Below, piece after piece: positions 34,736 through 45,321 of a stretch of DNA of 64,000 nt. Position numbers and translations under genes: made by a program. The stretch's first letter is position 1, and each line of letters starts with the position of its first letter. Source of the stretch: Asterias rubens (taxonomy: Eukaryota > Echinodermata > Asteroidea > Forcipulatida > Asteriidae); NCBI RefSeq assembly GCF_902459465.1, contig NC_047067.1, forward strand, positions 124,001-188,000, given 5' to 3'. The notes under the pieces were generated by a model. That model had not been told where the DNA came from, did not search any database, and saw only the letters and a list, made by a program, of their open reading frames with translations.

Positions 34736-36163
34736 CTACCGTCGTTTTGTACACAAGTGTAACCCTAAATAGCGAGAGAAGTTTTGCCGGAACCGTACGA
34801 CCAGAAGAGCATACAGGAACGGGTTTAGAGTGGAGTTGCACCACAACAAGTAATTGACGATTTCCCATGTTAGATCGCTGATGCAGTGTTCACAGAATGC
34901 CACTAGGATTGAAGATACATGAAACGGGAGCCACGTCGCCACGAAGACACCTACAATGACTGAGAGTGTAACCGCTGCCTTACGATGCCTCTGTAGCTCA
35001 CGTGCTCGCCGCCGGGCTTGAGGAGGATGAGCGCTAAGGTTAGTAGTTGGGTGTTTTACTGCGTGACATGGACTACTTGCCTCCTCATTCTCAATGACCC
35101 GTTCCCTACCGATAACTTGAGCAGTTCTGATCGGAGGAAGCCGTTGGTCAGAATTAAATATGATTGATATATCATCTAGTTCTATGTCGTATCCTGCATT
35201 GCAGTGGTATTCTTGGCTATCAAGTTGCATTGGTTCTGTCTTGCCTTTATCTTTCACCTCAGAGTGATCTGTGAAGTGAGTATTTTGTTCTCTTTCTGCA
35301 GTTGAATCTTGTCTGAAAGGACCTGGATGCAATGCTGCGTCCCTGCTGCTGGCAGCTAATGAACTCTCATGCGAAGGGCAAGCACTTCGGAAATGTCCCT
35401 TTGATCTCTGCTTAATGTTCATGTATACCTTTGTATTCAAGTAAATGATAACAAGAAGGGGGATTAGGAACTCCACGGCAAGTTGAAATCCAACGAAGGG
35501 GCCGTTCTCAAACGGTTCAAGTTCGCAATCTTCGGAATAGTTCACATTTCCATCTCCGAACAACGGGCCCCACCCAAAGGTAACAAGAGAATAAAACACT
35601 GTATAGATAATCCATACAGTTACGCACATAACAGTGGCCTGTCTGTGTGTTTGGAAAGTACCGTAAGCAAGTTTCTTGGTGAGAAGCCAGTATCGATCCA
35701 AACTGATGAAGATAATAGTCAAGACGGTAACATTGGTGCAAGTGTAATCCAATACTAACCATATCTGGCACAGGATCTTTCCAAATGGCCACCACCCAAT
35801 AACAACCCATATGGAATTAAGGGGAATGGAAACTGCACCAATGATCAAATCACATATTGACAGGTTGAGAATGAAGGTATTTGCTACTGTTGATCTGATG
35901 CGGTTATCAGTGGTATACGCTATCATGACGAAGATGTTACCACACACTGTTACGATGCTGATGAGGCTGAGTGTGACTGCAATAGGTATCTGCCTCTCTG
36001 AACAAACAAATAGCCCGCCTTCATTGCACGAATCCTCACTGAAGTTACCCATCTCCATCAGGGATGTTGTGTTGCTTGGTGCCTCCATCATCGGTGCGTA
36101 ATCTGCACAGTAAACTGACACTTTTATTCCCTGCTTGAAAAACTTCAATCGAGAAAATACCAA
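34736..36163 (-). CDS. Rhodopsin-class GPCR, muscarinic/histamine-H3-like amine receptor
   Basis: Intact 475-codon, uninterrupted frame encoding a seven-helix receptor. Landmarks: GN in helix 1 (Asn76), Asp105 in helix 2, Cys132 at the start of helix 3 with partner Cys213 in the second outer loop, Asp139 (position 3.32, the amine-binding Asp) in WLVLDY, DRY at 156-158, TWLPF in helix 6 with Trp411/Pro413, and NSTLNPFLY in helix 7. A long inner loop 3 (~251-393) is Ser/Glu rich, as in muscarinic and H3 receptors. Helices 3, 6 and 7 look most like muscarinic receptors, but the Asn at 6.52 of TWTPYN is replaced (TWLPFH), so ligand identity is open. The outer N-terminus has sequons at Asn31 and Asn40. 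The true start may be Met25 (36091): the preceding bases TTTACTGTGCAG could be a splice acceptor, and residues 1-24 are not receptor-like. Confidence 0.9.
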   Translation of the reverse strand: MVFSRLKFFKQGIKVSVYCADYAPMMEAPSNTTSLMEMGNFSEDSCNEGGLFVCSERQIPIAVTLSLISIVTVCGNIFVMIAYTTDNRIRSTVANTFILNLSICDLIIGAVSIPLNSIWVVIGWWPFGKILCQIWLVLDYTCTNVTVLTIIFISLDRYWLLTKKLAYGTFQTHRQATVMCVTVWIIYTVFYSLVTFGWGPLFGDGNVNYSEDCELEPFENGPFVGFQLAVEFLIPLLVIIYLNTKVYMNIKQRSKGHFRSACPSHESSLAASSRDAALHPGPFRQDSTAEREQNTHFTDHSEVKDKGKTEPMQLDSQEYHCNAGYDIELDDISIIFNSDQRLPPIRTAQVIGRERVIENEEASSPCHAVKHPTTNLSAHPPQARRRARELQRHRKAAVTLSVIVGVFVATWLPFHVSSILVAFCEHCISDLTWEIVNYLLWCNSTLNPFLYALLVVRFRQNFSRYLGLHLCTKRR

Positions 36164-37024
36164 ATCCTGTGTATCGGTGTAAGTCGTATACGTCTCTCGT
36201 TCACATTGTGCATTTTACATTTATACGGGTACAACCTGCCAATAATAACGACTTACATTCGGCACGAGCGCGCTATAATGGAAGCTTGTGATTGGATGAA
36301 ATAGTACATCAAAATAAATAAATGAATTAAGAGTCTAGGGTTTATATCAGCGGGATGGACGGAGGTGCTGTTTTGTCCCGACTGTTTTTGTTGTGTGTTA
36401 TTTTTTCATTCTTGTAATCAAGAAGCCACAGCGAGTGGGCATTGATTCTGATGAGGATTCTGATTATTGTGTTATTATGATTACCCCGACGTAAAGGCTT
36501 ACTAGGAGAAAACTGATTATTATTTCAATAATTTATTTCACTCTAGTTTGGGACATATTGGGAATCACGAGGTTGTTGGGTTCTAATTACTTTGTTGTTT
36601 ACGTGAAGACACTTCCTCCTTCACAACAGGAAACTATTATGCACTTCAGGTTAAGATGGGATTTGTGGTCCCTGATGATTGTTGGTTTTGTTTTGGGGTT
36701 GTAATTTTCTTTCTTTTCAACCTCATAATATGAAACCTTTTGAACTAGTTAATTCAGTATAAGGATTATTAAAGATTTCCAAAATATGTTTTGTCTATTG
36801 TATATTTTTAAACGGTTAAAAGGAACATTAAAACAAATGTTCTATTTTGCTATTAAAACAGTTGCTGTCGGCAGTGTAAGCACTTTATTAATCCACCATA
36901 TACATGAACTGACAAATCTGTATAAGCTCGAATGGGTCACAAAAGTAACAGTGAACAACATTATTACACACTTTGCATGCAGCTTTGCAAAAAAAAAAAA
37001 AATTAAAGGGAAGGTAGGCCTACA

Positions 37025-37375
37025 TGTTTGGTAATTGTCAAAGACCATGCGTGTTCTCACTTGGTATATCCAATCATAAGCATAACATAATAAGCCTGTA
37101 AAAATTTGGGCTCAATCTATCTGTCATGGAAGTTGCAAGAAAACGATGAAAGAAAACACACCCCAGTTGGACGAATTTGTGTGCTTTCAGATAAGAATAA
37201 AAGACTTCTAGCTAGAAGTCTTTTATTATTAATTAGTGAGAAATTACCTCTTTCTCAAAACCTACGTTACTTCATTCAGAGGGGGTCGTTTCCCACAATG
37301 TTTTATATCAAAAGCTCCCCGATGCTCTTTACCAAGTCAGTCTTAGGTTAATATTTGTTTCGAGTAATTACCAAA
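37025..37375. mobile_element. TTAA-family MITE, copy D (diverged, reverse orientation)
   Basis: Matches the family in reverse: TTGGTAATTGTCAAAGACCA at the left and CGAGTAATTACCAAACGTGT at the right, with GTTGCAAGAAAACGATGAAAG and CAGAGGGGGTCG between. Its centre carries a perfect 32-bp palindrome (37196-37227, core CTTCTAGCTAGAAG). Confidence 0.75.
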
Positions 37376-39082
37376 CGTGTAAATAAAAACTTTCACTGAT
37401 TAGCGATAAACTAAAAACTTGAAATTAATTTTATTTATTTCTCATTTAAATAATAAGAAACAAGTGAAATTAATTTTATTTTTTAAAATCATATTATGAC
37501 ATTTCAGACAGAAATATTTCATTGGTGGTTTTCTTCTATCAGACCGAGGTTGTATGGAAATCTGTGATATTAGACGATTTTTTTCTTACCAATTCTGTAA
37601 ACTTCCTTTTAAGTAAACACTTTGAAGACGACATAAATCCAATTTTAAAAGGTCTGTCTTTCGAGGTAAATCAAGTATTTTCAGGCTGGGTAAATACAAA
37701 TATGAACGATTGTTTAATTTACAGCTGCTATGTAATCATAGTCATTGAAAGAGCTTGGCTATACAATTATATTCAACTAATAGCGAAACTCAGTGGTTTC
37801 CGCAGTTTTGTGCTGGGGTGGGGAAAAGATAACATTGCGCGATGAGTGTAATAAAAGATAATAGGAAAACACATCCGACTTGATTGTTCGAACTTTATTA
37901 TGAGTCTTTGCGAATCGAGAAAGGACACATTGCTTGAATAGTCTTACAATGTTCATTGTTTAATGAAAACAATACTGGCAAAGGATTCATTGAACTTGGG
38001 TTTGCAAACAACCTGCGGCAGTCATTTTTGTTTTCTTCATTTATTTCATTTTTTTCATGAATTTTTGTTTGTTTTGTCTCTTAGGACAAAACACACGATT
38101 TTATATTGGGAAGAAGCCAAACAGCCGCCTGCCAGGCCAGCTCATTAACTAAGAGTTCATAACACACAGTACTAATACTCTAGGGAGATATCTTAATTTG
38201 AATTGTACTGTCTATAGTGAGGAGGAAACAACCTTAATAACCCTAATAATTGATTACATTGTCAGTAGACCTACGTCGGTTGGTTCATTGCTCTCTTTTA
38301 ATTAGATATGGGGATTCATTTGGGTTTTTTACACAAAGAGGGTGTAATCTTCCTAAGACATTAACCGGTAAATAATTGAAAAGCAGAATTTATAATTAAT
38401 GGTTTATTTATTTATTTTAAAATGTCATCGCAGCTTACCCGCCGCTGAATTGCGACATATTGCACAATCGTTAAAAATATTGCAACAATTATTAAAAAGC
38501 TTACGTTTTCTCCGAACGATATTTAGACTATTGTTATTATTATTATTTCCTCCTTCACGGTTGACTGGTACATTTTTTTTATGATGATAGCTCATCTGTC
38601 ATACAAATTATATTAATTTATTAATCAGTGTGAGTATCAGATAAAAGCCTTCAAATTGTGTCCATTTCAAACGTTAATAAAACAGTCACCGTAACATTAT
38701 GTAGCCGCTACATGAAGCACTTATTATTCCCACTTCCGAAATTAAAATGAGCTTTTATTGAATGACGATAATTAACGAAATTATGACGAACATTCTACGT
38801 ATATAGCAAGCCTCGTGTGTTTTTTGTTTTTTTAATAGAAATTCGAGCCTCAATTCTAAATCATTTACTGCAAGAAAACTAAACAATGTTTTTATCAATC
38901 TCTGGCGGACCAAGGACAACAAGGGGAATCCGACACAGTTTATGTTTACGATAAAGTGGAATGGCTAAGCCACCCCCCCCCCCCACACTGAAAAGTCTTT
39001 GTCTGATGATTTTTTTTTTCGACTTATGAAGCATTAGCAATAAACCGTGAAATAAGACCGGCAGCTTTAACAAGTTTCCTTT

Positions 39083-39345
39083 GAGATCCGTGTTTGTTGG
39101 CTGTTTTCTTGAGATCCGTGTTTGTTGGCTGTTTTCTTGAGATCCGTGTTTGTTGGCTGTTTTCTTGAGATCCGTGTTTGTTGGCTGTTTTCTTGAGATC
39201 CGTGTTTTGGTTGGCTGTTTTCTTGAGATCCGTGTTTTGGTTTGCTGTTCTCTTGAGATCCGTGTTTTGGTTGGCTGTTTTCTTGAGATCCGTGTTTTGG
39301 TTGGCTGTTTTCTTGAGATCCGTGTTTTGGTTGGCTGTTTTCCGA
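39083..39345. repeat. 28/30-bp minisatellite, ~9 units
   Basis: Units of GAGATCCGTGTTTGTTGGCT plus GTTTTCTT (28 bp) give way to a 30-bp version with GTGTTTTGGTTGGC. Intergenic. The translated repeats are spurious. Confidence 0.95.
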
Positions 39346-41896
39346 TATTTTGATATGAATGGTGTGATTAGTAGTTTTCAATTTTTACAAACTCCTGAAA
39401 ACATTGCATCAGTGTATTGTCTTAATACAACCCCCCCCCCCCACCTGCACCGATGTCTTTCCTCCAATCACTTTAAAATAGCTGACTCGGATTGGATATC
39501 CGGAGTCCTGACCCATATTTGGATCAGTGTGATTTGGAATCTTAGTCAAATTTCAATTAGAAGCCGAGTTAAAGTAAAATTTTAAACATTTTCAGGTCAG
39601 AAACGTGCTCCAAACGACAACGTGCTCGATGTGTCAAAATTTTATATGAGTTCCCATCGAAACCAGCATAAAAAGCCATGGCTTAAATTTGAAGGATGCG
39701 CTGTATTATTTATAAACCATATCACAATCTAGGATTTAACTGTGCTTTCATTGCTTTCAGAAAGTAAGAGCATCAGAGGTTACTTTAGCAGTGACATTGC
39801 TATCAGAACCAAATCCACATTCAGCCTCGAACTTAGCGTGCAATATTAACCAAACTGTCTTACCATAGCCCCCCCCCCCCCCTTGTCCACAATACCATCG
39901 ATCTCTTCATTTTATTGTTGTCATATTCAGCTCCCTGAATTATATCGAGCGAATAATAGTCTTCTTTTTTTATCATGTTGGTATTGGAGTTATATCTCCA
40001 CTTAATACATTTTTTGTTTGTTCATTTAATTGTATAGCTTGCTTATTTTCTAACCAGCTTCTATTTGTTTTCACCTTTTTGCAAACTATATTTTGAAACA
40101 ATAATTCTGTACATGTATTTTTTTCTACGGTTTTATTTTGTGCATGCTTTGCAACGCAAGTTTTCTGAGTTTTATGATGTCCGTGATTTGACTTGCGCAA
40201 ACAAGTGCAGTTTAAACTAAACTCAATCATGCATCCGTTCAAAGTTTTGTATTACAAAGTTTTTTTTTGCCATTTTATGTGTTTCTTCTGTGATTATAAA
40301 AGAAATCGGTCTCATGTGAATTTTGCAAACCTCTGGCAAAGACAGGGAAACAAACAACGTCGAAAACAAACAATGAATGTAGATATTGGCTTCTTTTTAA
40401 TTGAATTCCCACGTATACACCCAATTCAGCAAATCAAACAAGGTGTAAATTGAATTACTCTTGCTCATGACGGGCACTAGCTATAGTATGTGCGTTATTT
40501 AAAGTTGCATTGTCCGATTTTTGCAGTTTCTTTTATAAAGATTTTGTTCACTGAATTACTTTTGACAGTTGATGTTGTTAACGTAAAGCATAACCAACTT
40601 TCTTCTAATCCAAGCATAATGCACACAATTACGAATATAACTGCTTTATTGATGTCAGATAATGCTGGCTCCTGACAATAATTAATTTTTTATTTTAGGC
40701 CTTAGATTTTATGGAACATCTTTGAAAATAATGTTCATTGGATTTATAAAAATTATATACATTTAAAATGTGAGTCACACTATTGATTAGACACCAATTG
40801 TGTCCGAATGAGGATAAGATTAATCAGTAATTTGATGGAATTGGGCTACTTATAGAACGAGGTACTGACACAGAGAGCTGTGAAGACATCTGCCATGATT
40901 CGCCAACCTGTATAGAGGGATCAGATCCGCCATTGATACGGTCTGATTTAGACCATCCCTCCGCAAACTGTGATCAATAATCCGATCAGGTGAGAGTCAA
41001 GTTCACACGTTTGCAAGGCATCAATTTAGGAAACGCCGATGAACAACCCAGGATTGTTTTTGAGGCTCCTTGTCAAACCAGAATGCCCAACTATAGATCA
41101 TCATCCACCCTTACCAAAGTTGTATACACAAACCCGTTTCACATAACATTCGGGTAAAATTCGGCTCATCTTTTCAATAATATCTGTTTGTGCCACCTGC
41201 TCATCATAAGTTGGACAGAACACGTCTTAATGGAGACTGTGCCTTTCAAGGTACTGCTCCCTCGACTGCTTCCATAATATAAGCCTTGGATACATCTGCC
41301 AGGGATGATTAATACTTGTTCTTGGATGCATCTATAATGCTGGTAAACCTCCCCAGTTTCTGCGGTAGACGGTTATACGAGAAGTACTCTACCTTCGGTT
41401 TAGAATCCGATCAATTGTTTTATTCGGGCAATAAAACTAACCAGTGAAAAATTAATTTCAACCAGTGGTCTTATTTGTTTAGGTCATCGCCGAAAATCTG
41501 CTGGCTGAGCTGACCGATGTGCATGTGAAAAAGATGTACATGTAGGAAAACAATAATGATCCGTACTGTAACTACGGATAGTTTCATGCAGAAACGTAAA
41601 CGTTTCTCGTGATGAAAATGATTTTGAATCATTCTCTATCTAAAAGGACATTCCGCATAGGAAATCGTCTCTTAACAGCTATTGTAGTGACCCCCCCGTG
41701 CTTCCCCTGCCAGTGCTTCTACAAAGAACGTTTTTACCTTTCTTTATGGAAGAATTACACCCTATTTTTAGCAACAGTTTTTGCTCATGTGAAATTGGAC
41801 TGTCTGTAGATGAAGCAGGGCTTTAAATTCAAACATGTTTTTTAGAAATGTTATCGGTCAGTAGTTTTACTGAATGTATGCAGACCTCGAGGCCGC

Positions 41897-42104
41897 TAGA
41901 CTTGTGGACAAGTCGTTAAATCGGCCCCACGCGCTGAGATAGTGGTCTCGCGAGATCACTGCTCTCGCGCGAACTGATGGCTCCCCGATTTCGACTCCTC
42001 GAGGAGTCGAAATCGGGGAGCCATCAGTTTGCGCGAGAGCAGTGATCTCGCGAGACCACTATCTCAGCGCGTGGGGCCGATTTAACGACTTTTCCACAAG
42101 TCTA
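41897..42104. mobile_element. 208-bp loopless palindrome with 9-bp target duplication (MULE-like MITE)
   Basis: The two 104-bp halves are reverse complements with only two mismatches, meeting at CTCCTCGAGGAG (centre 42000/42001). Ends are TAGACTTGTGG and CCACAAGTCTA. Both flanks carry CGAGGCCGC (41888-41896 and 42105-42113), a perfect 9-bp direct repeat. Inverted ends plus 9-bp duplication fit Mutator-like elements best (known hallmark), but no transposase is present, so the class is an inference. Confidence 0.88.
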
Positions 42105-42281
42105 CGAGGCCGCCCGATAATGACATTATTATGTGTTCCGGTGGAGAAACATCAATGATCTGCAGGCTCAGTAATAACTAATTATTGCTTCATTCTTTTG
42201 TTCGTGATAAAAAAAATAGATAAAAGTTCCGATCCTTGCAAAAAGCGACCGGTATACCCCCCCCCCCCCCCCCCCCCCCGT

Positions 42282-44794
42282 CTTGGTTCAGGACTCTCCT
42301 GGATTTGTAACAAGAAAGCGCGCTATCGCCCCCAACGCGCTATCAACCACGAACCGCTATCAGGAGAGTCTTGGAACATTCGTTAAATCTCCCCCAAAAA
42401 TCGGGGGGAAACATAATGCGCGTGCGTAGGTTTCCCGCAGAGCCCGCCCCTTTTTTTTTGGGGGGGGGAGATTTAACGAATGTGCCAAGACTCTCCTGTG
42501 ATAGCGGTTCTCGGGTGATAGCGGTTAGTGGTTGATAGCGCGTTGGGGGTGATAGCGTATGGGCGGCCAAAAGGGCCAAAACTAATAAATTTATAAACTA
42601 AAGGACAAAACAATAATCAAAGAAAGAAACTGTTCAACAAACACCAAGTAGAAACTAAGGTAACAAAACTCAACAACAATCAAAGAAAATTGTTTTCAAA
42701 CAATGAACAATTCCCCAATCAAGCTTTAAAGCGCAACAACAATCAAACACTTGTTTTTTAACAAGAAGTACTCTGAATCAAACTAATAAAACAAAACGCA
42801 ATCAAAAATAAAATAAAAACAAAACAAAAACCGCCAAACGCTTAAAGAATGAATCCTTACAAAAAACAAACACAGACACTAAAACGTCAAATCGGGACGA
42901 ATACTAACACAGTAAAAATAAAGAGAAATCATCAATCGGCTATCGTTGAAAACGAAAATCAAACTAACTATTACAAAATGTTGAGGGCGGTTGTCAAAGC
43001 TAAGGACAAAATGCAAACCGTATCAGTCTTCTGAGCATGTAATCAACATTTACGACAAACTAAGGACTGACTGAAAATCATCGTTGGTGGCGTATGTACA
43101 TGTACAGTTGTGACTTTTGTTGTAGGGCCCCGGGTATAGACGATGTGAACTGTGTCGTCACATGTTTACAAAACAGCCACAGAGTCTGGACTTCCTGCAG
43201 GCGCATTGTACCATAGAGTATGATTGTACACATATCAACTGAAGAAAATAACAAATCTTATGTTTTATGGAGATTGCATTGTCTGATTTTTCTCAACTTT
43301 TGATATGAAGAAAGGGGGCACATCTTAAAAACTGTACAGGTTGCTTTTGTAAATTTTGAATTTATGTGAAAATTACAAAATTTAATTTTTCCCATAGCCT
43401 GTGTGTAGTATGCCCCCTCCAGGAAACGCTTTAGCATGTACAAGGTCACCATGTAAACAAAGGTAGCATGGTCTATTGCAAGGCTGTGATGTGGTATAAT
43501 CATGGGAAATGGTTTAGTTCTGATAACACGAGACCATGACGAGACCAAGTGTGACGACCACTAAATGTGTTTTGATGCCATCGCAGATAATAAATATTAA
43601 TGTGACGATGTAACGCAGGAAATAATGTTCTTGAATGCTAATTCTCCACCAGAGTGAATGTTGGGCAGAGCTTATAATAGGGTTTTGGTAGTGGGGGAAC
43701 TCTAAATTTAGAAATGATATAAGATTGGTGACACCTAGATTCTAGAAGTGAGATGATGTAATGTTCAACGGGGGATTAAGGGTGGGAGGTCAGGAATGTT
43801 AGGGGGGGGGGCTAATACTGGACATGGGCTTACAGAGGATATGGGCCACCTGTTGAAGTGTGAACAACCATAGAGAAAGGACAATGGAACGATTTGAGAA
43901 TTCTACTCTAGAGATAAAATAGTGGGAAATCATCCTTACCCAGTGGCTTGGGAAAGTGCTTTTGTTTTTTGTGTAAAATTGGGGTTGAGACTTGTCATGA
44001 TTTGTGCCACTTGTTATATGGATGTTTACAAATACTGCTGGGAATTCTTCCTCACATTACATTTATCTGGGGGAATGAAATTGCCCTATTTTTAAGTTGT
44101 TAAAGTGAAATTATACAACTTACCGTTAATCATCAAAAAGAGCAATAGTCATAAAATCAATAAACTACGCAAATTTGTGCAAGTAAAATGTATCACGATA
44201 AAAGTGACAAAATGGAATTGTGAGATCATCAATCACAGTTCAAGAAGTCCAACCGAAGTTGTACATAATATATGAATTAACAGAAGTATAGTGAAAATTA
44301 CAATACAGTTTTAGAAAAAGCAAACATTTATGGAAAGACAATTTTTAAGAACAACTAAAAAAACATCGCAAAAAATTAATGTCACTTGGATCTTGCCACG
44401 CTATAACAAGATTTCCAATGCATACGGGTAATTAGCTCCATTAAGTTTTCCCGTGTTTTGTCTAAAAAAACTCGGAATGTATCCCCCTTCTTTTTCAGCT
44501 CGAGGGTGTTTTTATATTGACATCCTTGTTGAACTATTTCTACCTCCTAGGTTGAATCGTAGAGCTAGGGTTGAATCAACAAACTGGATGAGCAGTAATC
44601 CTGCAGTCAGCAACAAACTGGCTGGCGGTTTTTAAATAATAATTATCACATGGAACTAATAGGTTATAACAATGTTAAACCATGGTAAAAACCCACAAAA
44701 TGTTTTCATATACTGTGCACGAAGATTCAATTATAGATCAGAGTCCACTGTTTGGAAAAGTGTTTAGTCATTCCTCCTAATTATAAGGGTTACA
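42282..44794 (+). repeat. Left arm of the giant inverted repeat
   Basis: Starts after a ~22-base C run (about 42258-42280). Contains the asymmetric hairpin insertion. Inner end TTATAAGGGTTACA. No gene is recognised inside it. Confidence 0.9.
42327..42557. mobile_element. Hairpin insertion unique to the left arm
   Basis: The right arm has GCGCGCTATTATGGGCGG uninterrupted (read as reverse complement), whereas the left arm has ~231 bp between GCGCGCTAT and TATGGGCGG. The insert is an inverted repeat: CGCCCCCAACGCGCTATCAA ... TTCGTTAAATCTCCCCC pairs with GGGGGAGATTTAACGAA ... TTGATAGCGCGTTGGGGGTG. Its arms contain short tandem AACCGCTATCA words, one more on the right side than on the left. Central C and G runs flank a small GC-rich loop. 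Confidence 0.85.
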
Positions 44795-45321
44795 GTTGTG
44801 ATTGAGACCCGGCCGAACGTGGGAAATTTACATAAAATGGGCGTGTTTTTGGCCGAAAAATACTCTCGCGCATGCACGAACTTAATTAGTGATGACCGCA
44901 AGGGACCTTTGGCCACTGGTGGTATGTGGAATGAAAATAGTTGTTGCATGGATGAGAAATAAATGGGGAACACACAACCTGCTTTTCTTCTACTATCGCT
45001 TCACACAATGGTGTACAAGGCTGGTTGTGATGAACCAGTCTACCTCCTATTTCTTCCTCCATCGCTAACCATGGAGATATACCATCCATGGTCTACAAAA
45101 AAGCAATTATTTTTTAAACTGGACACATTTGGTAATTATTGTCGAAGACCAGTATTTTCACTTGATGTATCCCAACACGCATAAAATAACAAACCTGTGA
45201 ACAAAAAACACATTAATTTTGTTGCATAATTTTGTGTGCTTCCAGATGTATAAGTGCTGTTTGTAATTTCATCAAAAAACATTTAGGACCACAGCCGTTC
45301 ATTATGACCGTCAGTCTATTG
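44795..45321. other. Spacer of the giant inverted repeat
   Basis: 527 bp of unique sequence. Its right part, ~45119-45247, is a fragment of the TTAA MITE family (GGTAATTATTGTCGAAGACC, GCATAAAATAACAAACCTGT, GTGTGCTTCCAGATG). No coding region. Confidence 0.7.

Larger units (their letters stand above)
36164..41887. other. Intergenic DNA, mostly featureless
   Basis: AT-rich, with homopolymer runs (C runs at about 38972-38985, 39430-39442 and 39870-39882). Apart from a TTAA-MITE copy (37.0 kb) and a short minisatellite (39.1 kb), I see no gene. Reading frames are short and show no familiar motif. Confidence 0.5.

Noticed and set aside
39067..39381. Repeat frame with a HGSQENSQPK pattern
   Set aside because: Translation of a 28/30-bp minisatellite, with no start context, splice sites or similarity.
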